Shown: positions 1 through 7,209 of the stretch, in pieces
Layout: each line of letters begins with the position of its first letter
Numbering within the stretch: the first letter of the stretch is position 1
Origin: a virus
Direction: 5' to 3' (one strand)
Virus record (IMG/VR): IMGVR_UViG_3300031565_004895
Span: 1 to 26,294 of that record
Length of the DNA stretch: 26,294 bases
The notes under the pieces: model-generated
Databases searched by the model: none
Seen by the model: only the letters and a program-made list of their open reading frames with translations
What the model was told of the DNA's origin: nothing
Translations under genes and position numbers: made by a program

Positions 1-25
1 GGAGCCCTACTGCCGGGAGATCGGA

Positions 26-262
26 ATGAGCCCGATGGACGACGGCACTCTCCGGGCGGGTTGTCCCGTGCGTCCCGAGGGCGGCGAGGGCAGCGAGGAG
101 CGCGCCCCCTGCGAGGCCGAGCTCTGCTCCCAGAAGTGGGAGTGCAACGGTCAGCCCTACCCGCCGTACAGGGGCAACGCCGCGCAGAGCAACTGCCGTG
201 GGCATTGGAGGACGTGGTGCTCCGCGCCCGGATCCACCGCGGTGCTCGAGGGGGACCGGTGA
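26..262 (+). CDS. Small Cys-rich protein of unknown function (possibly the 3' end of a longer gene)
   Basis: I do not recognise this 78-residue product. It has six cysteines at residues 13, 29, 34, 40, 57 and 65, so a metal-binding or disulfide fold is possible, but no classic zinc-finger spacing is clear. An ATG at 26 is preceded by GGGAGA at 15-20, a plausible ribosome site. The same frame stays open to the window edge, so the gene may begin upstream. Its TGA at 260-262 overlaps the GTG start of the next gene (GTGA), the coupling pattern used throughout this cluster, which argues it is real. Lying just before the terminase genes, it is probably a late or packaging-region gene. Function is not inferred. 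Confidence 0.5.
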   Translation: MSPMDDGTLRAGCPVRPEGGEGSEERAPCEAELCSQKWECNGQPYPPYRGNAAQSNCRGHWRTWCSAPGSTAVLEGDR

Positions 263-687
263 GCAAGCAGTCTGTCCTCCAGGCGGCCGGGAAAATGCCT
301 CTCATGGAGAGGGGCAAGGACTCCGGCCGCTTCACGAACAAGGTGGGCAAGAAGACTGTCGTCGCAGAGATCGCCCGCTCGATCCTCGAGCAGCCAGCGC
401 ACATCAAGATGCTCAAGAGTCAGGCCCGCAACGGCGTCGGAAAGGATTCGGACCAGCTTCCCCCGGCGACCCACAAGATGCTCTTCGAGTACGCCTACGG
501 GGGGCCGCCCAGGGCGAAGGAAGACGACCTCGACAAGGAGAAGATGGCGGCTCTCCAGGCCGCGGCTCGAGCGTACCTGCGGGAGCACCCGGACAGGGCC
601 CGGGTGATCGACATCAGCGTCCAGCGTTCCGCTGCGGCGCTCCCAAGGACGAAGGCACCGGATGGCGACGATCCCACAGGAACATGA
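259..687 (+). CDS. Candidate terminase small subunit
   Basis: This 142-residue, charged, mainly helical protein lies directly before the large terminase and overlaps it, the usual place for TerS. Phage TerS recognises packaging sites and regulates the TerL motor. The GTG start at 259 is chosen because GAGGGGGA lies just upstream (248-255) and it overlaps the previous stop. The longer frame back to 61 encodes Arg-rich shadow sequence. The N-terminal half has a basic GRFTNKVGKKT segment, then a helix and the segment LPPATHKMLFEYAYGGPP. A similar hydrophobic 'YA(Y/F)GxP' segment occurs in small phage proteins beside TerL. A second helix (KMAALQAAARAYLREHPD) follows. The assignment rests on position and general character, not on a diagnostic motif. 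Confidence 0.5.
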   Translation: MSKQSVLQAAGKMPLMERGKDSGRFTNKVGKKTVVAEIARSILEQPAHIKMLKSQARNGVGKDSDQLPPATHKMLFEYAYGGPPRAKEDDLDKEKMAALQAAARAYLREHPDRARVIDISVQRSAAALPRTKAPDGDDPTGT

Positions 688-2197
688 GTTCCAACATCTC
701 CTGAGCCCCCTGGCTCTGGCGATGAGCACGACTCAGCACCAAGCCGAGCCCTACGTCCACGCCCGCCATCTCCACGTTCTCTCCAACGAGCTCGTAGACC
801 TTCACCGCCGCGACGGCCTGCGGAACCTGATGGTCTTCATGCCACCCCGGCACGGGAAGTCTGAGCTCTGCTCTCATTGGTTCCCGGTCTGGGACCTCGC
901 CCTGGACTCCACGGACAAGATCGTCCTGTGCTCCTACGAGGCCGACGTGGCCGCCCGGTGGGGCCGCGCCTGCCGGCGCACGATCAACGAGCACTACCAG
1001 TACATCGGCTCGAAGATCCTCGAGGACTCCAGGGCCGCGAATCGGTGGGAGACGACCGACAGGGGTGGGATGGTCACGGCCGGCGTCGGAGGCCCGATCA
1101 CGGGCAAGGGCGGCAGCGTCCTGATTCTCGACGATCCGATCAAGAACGCCGAGGAGGCGAACTCCCAGGTCATGAGGGAGAACCTCTGGGACTGGTGGCA
1201 GACGACCTTCCTCACCCGCGCCCAGAAGGGCCGAGAGAACACCGACTCGATCATCGTCTTCATCATGACGCGCTGGCACGAGGACGACCTCGCCGGCCGC
1301 ATCCTGAACAGCGAAGACGCCACCGACTGGCGCGTCGTCGACCTCCCCGCCCTGGCCGGAAACGACGACCCTCTCGGCCGGCCGGAGGGGGCCGCCCTCT
1401 GGCCCGAGCGATACGACGAGGTGGAGCTCGAATCGAAGAAGCGGAAGATGGGCTCGCGGAACTTCACCGCGCTGTACCAGCAGAAGCCCAGCCCGCCCGA
1501 GGGATCCGCAATCCACCGACTCTGGTGGAAGTGGTACGAAGACACCCCCGAGGACTTCGACCAGATCATCCAGTCCTGGGACCCGGCGTTCGATGACGCC
1601 GAGACATCCGACTTCACGGTGGGCCAGGTCTGGGGCCGGCGAGGAGGGGACTTCTACCTGATCGACTGCGTGCGCGAGCGGCTCAACATGCCGGACACCC
1701 TGCGAGCGATCAAGCAACTCACGAAGCAGCATCCGCTGGCCCGCTACAAGCTGATCGAGAAGTCAGCCTCCGGGTTCGCCATCGTGCAGACCCTCCAGCG
1801 GGAGATGGGCGGGATCCTGCCCACCGGCACAAAGTCGCGGTCGAAGGAAGCACGGTTGACCTACGGCGTGAACAACGTCGCCGCGGTGATAGAGCGCGGA
1901 CAGGTCTTCTTGCCCCGAGGCCGCGCTCACTCCACCGTTCTCGTAGACGAGGCGGCGCAGTTCCCCCACGGCACACACGACGACATGATCGACACGATGG
2001 TCATGGCGGTCGAGTACCTGATGCCGAAGGCGTGGGTGTGGGACGCGGACCAGATGCGGCAGGCGGCGAACGCGCCGCCCACCAACAACATCGAGTTGTT
2101 CAACCAGCAGCTTCGTAAGGCCATCCAGACGCGGATCAAGGAACAGGCGGCGAGCAGCGACGAATCGCAGCACTCACCGTGGGGAGGGGGACTCTGA
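662..2197 (+). CDS. terL: Terminase large subunit (packaging ATPase-nuclease)
   Basis: This 511-residue protein is the ATP-driven motor that translocates DNA through the portal and cuts concatemers. The ATPase domain shows a Walker A-type PPRHGKSE (61-68), a Walker B-type SVLILDDP (152-159) and a coupling motif MTRWHEDDL (202-210). The C-terminal RNase H-like nuclease shows QSWDPAF with D307, LIEKSASG with E366, and a late acidic cluster HDDMID (439-444). Length is normal for the family. The ATG at 662 has AAGGACGAAGG upstream, and the gene overlaps the end of the candidate TerS by 26 bases. Its TGA shares bases with the ATG of the next gene. All catalytic elements appear intact. Confidence 0.97.
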   Translation: MATIPQEHEFQHLLSPLALAMSTTQHQAEPYVHARHLHVLSNELVDLHRRDGLRNLMVFMPPRHGKSELCSHWFPVWDLALDSTDKIVLCSYEADVAARWGRACRRTINEHYQYIGSKILEDSRAANRWETTDRGGMVTAGVGGPITGKGGSVLILDDPIKNAEEANSQVMRENLWDWWQTTFLTRAQKGRENTDSIIVFIMTRWHEDDLAGRILNSEDATDWRVVDLPALAGNDDPLGRPEGAALWPERYDEVELESKKRKMGSRNFTALYQQKPSPPEGSAIHRLWWKWYEDTPEDFDQIIQSWDPAFDDAETSDFTVGQVWGRRGGDFYLIDCVRERLNMPDTLRAIKQLTKQHPLARYKLIEKSASGFAIVQTLQREMGGILPTGTKSRSKEARLTYGVNNVAAVIERGQVFLPRGRAHSTVLVDEAAQFPHGTHDDMIDTMVMAVEYLMPKAWVWDADQMRQAANAPPTNNIELFNQQLRKAIQTRIKEQAASSDESQHSPWGGGL

Positions 2198-2451
2198 TGT
2201 TCGAGTGCAAGGGTTGTGCGGCGAAGGATCAGGAGATCGACCACCTTCGCGCCAACATCGAGAAGCTCCTCGAGCAACTCGAGAAGGCCCAGGCCCGTGT
2301 CATGGAGCTCGCGGAGCCGGGGGTAAATCGCCGGATGAACCCGCCGGCCGAGGTCCACAAGCGGCCGGCGCAGCATTGGCGGGTTCCGCCGGAGCTTCCA
2401 GGGTACGAGCCGCGACTCGAAGCCGTTCTTGAAGTGGACGACACCCCATGA
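2197..2451 (+). CDS. Small CxxC/coiled-coil protein between terminase and portal
   Basis: This 84-residue protein begins MFECKGC, with a CxxC pair at residues 4 and 7. It continues into a heptad-like helix (KDQEIDHLRANIEKLLEQL and on) and ends in a proline-containing tail. The start is placed at the ATG at 2197 because it overlaps the TerL stop (TGATG) and follows a purine run GGGGAGGGGG at the right distance. An in-frame ATG at 2179 lies inside terL without such a site. A short CxxC plus coiled-coil protein at this spot is something I have seen in other phages, but its role is unknown to me. One CxxC pair could bind zinc only as a dimer. The stop overlaps the portal start (ATGA). Confidence 0.8.
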   Translation: MFECKGCAAKDQEIDHLRANIEKLLEQLEKAQARVMELAEPGVNRRMNPPAEVHKRPAQHWRVPPELPGYEPRLEAVLEVDDTP

Positions 2452-5189
2452 GCCCCATCGGCCCGCAGGACAAGCGTCAGGGGAAGCCCGAGTGGCTGCA
2501 TCTGCCGACCCTGAACTCCACAGACGAGGAGATCCGGGGCTATTTCAACGAGCAGATTTCCCCCAACTCCGACCGCCGGCGGTTTCACACCCAGCGGTCA
2601 GCCCTGAACCTGTGGTTCTACCTGGGCCGCCAATGGATCGAGCCTCGTTCCACGCTCGCCCCCGGGAACGGCTCCTATCACTTCCGGGAAATCTACCGGA
2701 ACTCCCAGGCGGCATTCCCGCGCCCGGTGACCAACATCATCGCGCCCTCGGTGGACAACGAGATCGCCCGTCTGGGCCGGAAGGAGCTCGTCCCAGACAC
2801 CAGCCCCGCGAAGAACAAGCCGGAGTGGCAGGCCGCAGCGCGGCTCGGCAAGGATCTCCTGATCGCGGAGATGGCGAAGCAAATCTGGGCCGACAAGCGG
2901 GACGAGCTCTACCTGAACTTCACGCTCGAGTCCGTCGCCTGCCTCCGCACGGCCTGGGACGAGAACGACCGCGACCGGACGCTCGTGGCCTCCCCAGACA
3001 CCGTGTATTGCCCGATGTGCCAGCGCAAGTACGCATCGAAGACCGTGCCTCGCTCCTTCTCCAGCCTGGGCATTCCCGGCGAGATGGAAGAGATGGGCCC
3101 GGTGGATATGCGGCACACCGAGACGCTCTCCGACTTCGAGGAGAAGGGCGAAGCGTCGGCCATGCACCCCCAGGGCATCCCTCGCGTCAACATGCAGGAC
3201 TGCCCCTACTGTGAGAAGGCCACGAAGCTGGAGCCCTACCCCGTGAACGAGGAGGAGGCCGGGGAATCCGACACCTTCGGTCGTCCCATGGGCCTGATGG
3301 TCCCGACCGGATCCGGCGAGATCGACCCCGTGTCTATCCACGAGTATTTCCCGGAGAACGGAGGCATCCAGATCGAGCCGCGGGAACAGGTTGTCTTCCA
3401 CCGGATGACCGTGGAAACCCTCGAGAATATCGCGCTCCGCTACAGCGAGCTCGGCGACGAGATCCGTCCCGAGGCCCCGGCGACCCTCATCCGCATGAAC
3501 CCGCTCTACGCCGAGCCGACGCTCTCCGGTGGCGCGGCGACCGGGATGGAGTGCTTTCGCAACCACGCGAGACTCCAGGAGTGCGTCGTTCTGCCCCAGC
3601 CCCACATCCAGGGCCTCGAGCGCGGAGCCATCTTCCACCGGATGGCCGAGGGCAATCGGGTCCTCAAGAAGGAACTGATGGTCGAGGTGGAGGGCGACGA
3701 GGGCAAGTACAAGTACGTCCCCCGCATTGCCTACCACTTCGCCCGGTTCAAGCGGATCCCCAAGAACTTCTGGGGCCGCTCCTTCGTGGACGACCTCATT
3801 CCGATCCAGCGCCGACTCAACGAGCTCGACGCCCAGGTCGTTGACCTCCGCGAGCGCGGCAAGCCCTCGATGTATCTGCCGAAGGGCACCACCATCGCCA
3901 CCCGCGAAGACGTGCAGGGGTCGATGGTCTTCATCGAGTACGACTCCCCGGACCCGACGTGGCAGCCAGGACAGGCCCTCTTCCCGGGCGTTCCGATCAC
4001 GGGCAACCCCTACTTCCAAGAGCGCAACCAGATCATGCAGGACGCCCAGGCGGTGGGCTTCCCGCAGGACATCGAGATGGGCCAGTCCCCCGGATCGGTG
4101 AAGACGACCTCCGGGCTCATGCTGATCTCTGAGGAGGCCAGCCAGAAGCGGGCCCCCCGCGAGCGGGCCCTGGCGCTCATGTACGAGGGCGCGTTCACCC
4201 ACCTTCTCCAGATGAACTGGGCCTTCCGCAAGGAGGATTCGGCCTACGAGGTGCAGACCGAGGCCGGGACCTTCGAGCAGAAGTCGTTCACCGGGACGGA
4301 CCTCGTTGGCGATCTCCGGGTCAAGGTCAACGCCCGCGCCGGGTACGACCAGACGCTCTACAACAAGGAGGCCGCGGCCGAAGCGATGGACCGTGGACTC
4401 TACATCGTGGACAGCTCCGACGCACGCGACAAGCTCCTCGACATCATGAAGCTGCCGAAGGACATCAACGAGGGGGCCGGCATCCAGATCCGCCGAGCCG
4501 AGATGGCGTGGTCGGACTTCATGCGCCTGAACAAGATCCCCGAGCCCGACTACTCGATGTGGGACTTCCAGACGTGGCACGGGATCTTCACGAAGCGGTG
4601 GATGGACGACGAGTGCTATGCCCGCCAGCAGGAAGTTATCTTCGCCGACATCTGGACCGAGCTCATCACCTGGGAAGACAAGCTCCAGCAGGCCGACGAT
4701 ATGGAGGAGCAGTTCGCGCTCTACAAGGAAACGCCGCCCGAGGAGTGGCAGGCGATCTTCCAGCAGGGCACCCAGAAGGTAGACGAGGCGAAGCGGGCGT
4801 TCGAGCAGACCATGCTCCGCTTCAATCAGGTCCAGTCCAGCGCGATGCAGGCCCAGGGTGCCCCGCCGGCTCCCCCGGCCCCTCCCCCGCTGGAGCAGTT
4901 CCCGCCGCCGCCGCCGGAGGGCTTCCAGTTCCTGCCCGACGCACTCCACGAACGGCTGTACGAGGTGTGGAAGCGGATGCTCCCGCAGATGAGGACCGGC
5001 CTCGAGGCCGCCAAGACGACCCAATCCATGGGCGTACCTCAGCCCCAGGCGAAGAAGATGATGGACCTCGATCTCCTCCTGCGAATGCGGGCGATCATCG
5101 AGGCGTTCAGGCTGTTGGCCGCACCCCCGCCGATGGGGCCGGAAGGAATGCCGCCAGGAGGGGCCCCCGACGCGGGGCCGCCACAGTAG
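2448..5189 (+). CDS. Portal protein, P22-like, with zinc-ribbon-like insertion
   Basis: A 913-residue portal, the dodecameric ring at the packaging vertex that TerL docks on and to which the tail attaches. Features typical of P22-type portals are an N-terminal RRRFHTQRSALNLWFYLGRQW segment, a central WGRSFVDDLIPIQRRLNEL helix (stem/wing region), and a QSPGSVKTTSGLMLISEEAS segment. The gene is far longer than P22 gp1 (725 residues). The extra length includes a cysteine-bearing insertion, CPMC at 188-191 and CPYC at 252-255, that looks like a zinc ribbon, and a Pro-rich C-terminal stretch near 805-825. It then has a helical tail ending Pro/Gly-rich. The ATG overlaps the preceding stop. The family call is firm; the fold of the insertion is inference. 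Confidence 0.93.
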   Translation: MSPIGPQDKRQGKPEWLHLPTLNSTDEEIRGYFNEQISPNSDRRRFHTQRSALNLWFYLGRQWIEPRSTLAPGNGSYHFREIYRNSQAAFPRPVTNIIAPSVDNEIARLGRKELVPDTSPAKNKPEWQAAARLGKDLLIAEMAKQIWADKRDELYLNFTLESVACLRTAWDENDRDRTLVASPDTVYCPMCQRKYASKTVPRSFSSLGIPGEMEEMGPVDMRHTETLSDFEEKGEASAMHPQGIPRVNMQDCPYCEKATKLEPYPVNEEEAGESDTFGRPMGLMVPTGSGEIDPVSIHEYFPENGGIQIEPREQVVFHRMTVETLENIALRYSELGDEIRPEAPATLIRMNPLYAEPTLSGGAATGMECFRNHARLQECVVLPQPHIQGLERGAIFHRMAEGNRVLKKELMVEVEGDEGKYKYVPRIAYHFARFKRIPKNFWGRSFVDDLIPIQRRLNELDAQVVDLRERGKPSMYLPKGTTIATREDVQGSMVFIEYDSPDPTWQPGQALFPGVPITGNPYFQERNQIMQDAQAVGFPQDIEMGQSPGSVKTTSGLMLISEEASQKRAPRERALALMYEGAFTHLLQMNWAFRKEDSAYEVQTEAGTFEQKSFTGTDLVGDLRVKVNARAGYDQTLYNKEAAAEAMDRGLYIVDSSDARDKLLDIMKLPKDINEGAGIQIRRAEMAWSDFMRLNKIPEPDYSMWDFQTWHGIFTKRWMDDECYARQQEVIFADIWTELITWEDKLQQADDMEEQFALYKETPPEEWQAIFQQGTQKVDEAKRAFEQTMLRFNQVQSSAMQAQGAPPAPPAPPPLEQFPPPPPEGFQFLPDALHERLYEVWKRMLPQMRTGLEAAKTTQSMGVPQPQAKKMMDLDLLLRMRAIIEAFRLLAAPPPMGPEGMPPGGAPDAGPPQ

Positions 5190-5199
5190 GAGAATGAAG

Positions 5200-5523
5200 A
5201 TGGGCAAGATGACAGGGAACATGAAGAGGGTCGGCACCGACATCCCGGGGGCCCCCGACCAGAACCCGCCCGCAGGGCTCAAAGGCTCGTTCGATCGGGT
5301 CGCCGGGAACGAGACGACCTACTACGACGAGAAGCTCCGGCCGGGTCCGCACCTGATGCGCCCCGCCAAGCGCGGGAAGCGGATCTCCGGCATGAGGACC
5401 GCCAACGACGCCGCGATGGCGCTCTCCGAGGCCTTCCGCAAGCGGTTCGACTCGAGCTCGGATGCCGGGTACTCCAAGAAGAACAAGAAGAAGTTCTTCC
5501 AGGGCATCGGATACTCGGGGTAG
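5200..5523 (+). CDS. Small basic phage protein, unknown function
   Basis: A short protein of 107 residues (109 if the ATG at 5194 is used). The ribosome site AGGAGA at 5188-5193 directly abuts the ATG at 5194, so the in-frame ATG at 5200, six bases further on, is the better start. The product is hydrophilic. Its N-terminal half is Pro/Gly-rich with a KLRPGPHLMRPAKRGKR segment, followed by a helix (NDAAMALSEAFRKRFDS). The end is strongly basic (SKKNKKKFFQGIGYSG). It has no cysteine and no membrane segment. Its place between portal and a Gly/Pro-rich protein suggests a minor head component, but I recognise no family. Confidence 0.75.
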   Translation: MGKMTGNMKRVGTDIPGAPDQNPPAGLKGSFDRVAGNETTYYDEKLRPGPHLMRPAKRGKRISGMRTANDAAMALSEAFRKRFDSSSDAGYSKKNKKKFFQGIGYSG

Positions 5524-5532
5524 GAGGCCGCC

Positions 5533-6789
5533 ATGGGACGCTGGAGCTTCGAGGGCGGTTCGCCGCTCTACATCCCGGACGAGGGCGAGGAGGGCGGCGG
5601 CAGTATGCTCGGCCACCTCGGCATGGGGATCGGTAGCACGCTCGGGGACATGGGGAACGCCCTGGCTGGCGCTGCCGACTTCCCCGGCATAAAACAGGGG
5701 CTCAACGCTCTAGCGATGCCCCAGCGGGCCGTCACGGCCACCGGCCATGCCCTGGCCGGCAGCACCGGCAAGACCGATCCTCTGGACTTCATCATGACGG
5801 GCGAGAGGGAGGACCCGGAGGATCTCGCCGGGTACGGCGACCTCCTGGCCGACACAATGGAGGCCGAGGGGACGATCAACGAGCAGGGCCTCGCCGCCAA
5901 GGCGATCCGAGACGTGGGGAACCTGATCTCCGACCCGCTGGTTCTCTTCGGGGCCGCCCGCGGCGTGGCGAAGATGGCCTCCGGTGGTCGACCGGCCCCG
6001 CGATCCCTCTCGAACACGGGCGAGATGCCGCGATCGAGGCTCTCCCCGAACCAGCCCAGGCCGATGGACACCACCCCGGGCCAGGCCGGAGGGGGCCCGC
6101 AGTTCCCCCGCGGCGGCGGCGGGGCCGGGATGGAGACGGGCGAGATGGGCTGGACCCAGGTTGCCCCCAAGAGGCTCGGCAGAGCGGCCGACACCGGAGC
6201 TCTCCGTCGCGGACTCATGGAGGGGGCCGAGGACGTGCCCGGAGCCCCGAAGCTCCTGGGCGAAGGGAAGGCCCCGGGCGGCGGCGGTGTCTCCGGCGGG
6301 CCCGGGAGCCCCAGGCCCCGGACTCGCTACCGCCAGCCCCCTGCCGATCGACCGTCTGCGGCCTCCCAATGGCCCTCCGTGCCCCTGGACGCCGACCTTG
6401 CGTCACCCGGCGCGTTCACGACCGGCGGGGCGAAGAACCTCCCCCGGGCCAGGAACGTCCCGCCGGCCGCGGCGAGGCCGCTCGACGCCGATCTCGCCAC
6501 CGGCCGCGGCGGGGTGGGCAACCTCCCCAGGACGAAGAACGCCAAGGCCCTCGACCGGGCGACTGGCCGGATGAAGAAGGAGCAGCTTGGCGAGGGCGAG
6601 GCCGCGATGAGGACCGAGCAGGCCCGTCAGGATCCGATGCTCGCCACTCAGCCGATCCCCATTGCCAGCCAGGGACCGATGGCGGCCCCGATGCCGCGAG
6701 ACGCCCTCCGGGCCATGATCCAGGCCGCGGTCGAGAACGGAGCCTCGGCAGACGACGTAATGAAGCTGTTGTCCAACCTCGGAGGGTAA
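5533..6789 (+). CDS. Gly/Pro-rich probable internal virion protein
   Basis: A 418-residue protein with a good ribosome site (TAGGAGG) before its ATG. Residues 25-75 are Gly/Ala-rich and mildly hydrophobic. Residues 124-147 carry an amphipathic stretch containing ISDPLVLFGAARG. Residues 150-330 are low-complexity Pro/Gly/Arg sequence with two related blocks, VPLDADLASPGAF and RPLDADLATGRG, followed by similar NLPRARN and NLPRTKN segments. A C-terminal helix (ALRAMIQAAVENGASADDV) closes the protein. Disorder and position among head genes suggest a minor capsid or ejected protein. The ISDPLVL segment resembles LTDPVAM in the giant protein at 23297. It is followed three bases later by the co-chaperonin gene. 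No enzymatic motif is visible. Confidence 0.8.
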   Translation: MGRWSFEGGSPLYIPDEGEEGGGSMLGHLGMGIGSTLGDMGNALAGAADFPGIKQGLNALAMPQRAVTATGHALAGSTGKTDPLDFIMTGEREDPEDLAGYGDLLADTMEAEGTINEQGLAAKAIRDVGNLISDPLVLFGAARGVAKMASGGRPAPRSLSNTGEMPRSRLSPNQPRPMDTTPGQAGGGPQFPRGGGGAGMETGEMGWTQVAPKRLGRAADTGALRRGLMEGAEDVPGAPKLLGEGKAPGGGGVSGGPGSPRPRTRYRQPPADRPSAASQWPSVPLDADLASPGAFTTGGAKNLPRARNVPPAAARPLDADLATGRGGVGNLPRTKNAKALDRATGRMKKEQLGEGEAAMRTEQARQDPMLATQPIPIASQGPMAAPMPRDALRAMIQAAVENGASADDVMKLLSNLGG

Positions 6790-7086
6790 ATGACCGAATG
6801 GAACGTGCTGTACGACAAGGTGCTCGTCAGGAGAGACGCGGCCGCGACGGAAAAGGGAGGGCTGGCCGTGCCGACGCAGGCCCAGCGCAAGCAGAGCCAG
6901 GGCACCGTAATCTCTACGGGCCTGGGCCGACCGAACGGTAACGGGGGCCTCACGCCTCTGACCGTTCGCCCGGGCGACGTGGTGCGTTTCACCTCGTTCT
7001 CTGGCGTTTCCCTGTCCGACGACGACGAGGATGTGATCCTGCTCCGCGAGGATGAGCTTCTCGCCTACCAGCGGGACGGAGTGTAG
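6790..7086 (+). CDS. groES-like: GroES/Cpn10-type co-chaperonin
   Basis: This 98-residue protein matches Cpn10 along its length. It opens with YDKVLVRRD (8-16), equivalent to HDRVLVKR of GroES. A mobile-loop region at about 17-36 keeps the GG-plus-hydrophobics element (GGLAV, 23-27) that binds GroEL. It then has GTVISTGLGR (38-47), VRPGDVVRFTSFSGV (59-73) and VILLREDELLAY (82-93), the equivalent of the family's usual C-terminal ILRExDILA. GroES caps the GroEL cage in the cytoplasm. Phage versions such as T4 gp31 adapt host GroEL to fold the coat protein. Its place just before scaffold and major capsid genes fits that role. GGAGGG lies at 6781-6786, and the ATG directly follows the previous stop (TAAATG). 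Confidence 0.92.
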   Translation: MTEWNVLYDKVLVRRDAAATEKGGLAVPTQAQRKQSQGTVISTGLGRPNGNGGLTPLTVRPGDVVRFTSFSGVSLSDDDEDVILLREDELLAYQRDGV

Positions 7087-7095
7087 AAATGGAAG

Positions 7096-7141
7096 GGGGC
7101 CGTCCGAGAGGAGCTTTCTGGTTCAACTCTCGAACGGCCCC
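7096..7141 (+). terminator. Long hairpin downstream of the co-chaperonin gene
   Basis: Arms at 7096-7110 (GGGGCCGTCCGAGAG) and 7127-7141 (CTCTCGAACGGCCCC) pair over 15 positions with a single mismatch, around a 16-base loop. It starts ten bases after the co-chaperonin stop. There is no U-tract after it, so it could be a non-canonical terminator, an RNA processing site or an mRNA-stabilising structure rather than a classical terminator. Confidence 0.6.
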
Positions 7142-7143
7142 AG

Positions 7144-7196
7144 ACAGGCTTCGGACCTGTTACGAATGGTAACATAACCGCACGGTCGCCCCGTGC
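7144..7196 (+). promoter_or_regulatory. Run of small inverted repeats ahead of the scaffold gene
   Basis: Three further inverted repeats follow the long hairpin. First, ACAGG (7144-7148) and CCTGT (7156-7160) enclose a C(TTCG)G tetraloop with one bulged A. Second, TGTTAC (7158-7163) and GTAACA (7169-7174) form a perfect repeat. Third, GCACGG (7180-7185) and CCGTGC (7191-7196) lie just before the ribosome site AAGGAG at 7197-7202. The first two share bases 7158-7160 and cannot form together. The 7158-7178 part is AT-rich against a GC-rich background, so it could hold an operator or promoter. No convincing -35/-10 pair was found. Confidence 0.4.
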
Positions 7197-7209
7197 AAGG
7201 AGAAACCGA

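Noticed and set aside
2598-5282. 894-codon open frame on the - strand
   Set aside because: It lies fully opposite the portal gene. Its product is rich in Leu, Arg, Val, Gly and His, as expected from the antisense of high-GC coding DNA, and it has no domain.
7096-7196. Possible tRNA, because of GGTTCAACTC and several stems
   Set aside because: Stem lengths and spacing do not give a cloverleaf, and no acceptor stem of seven pairs with a discriminator fits.
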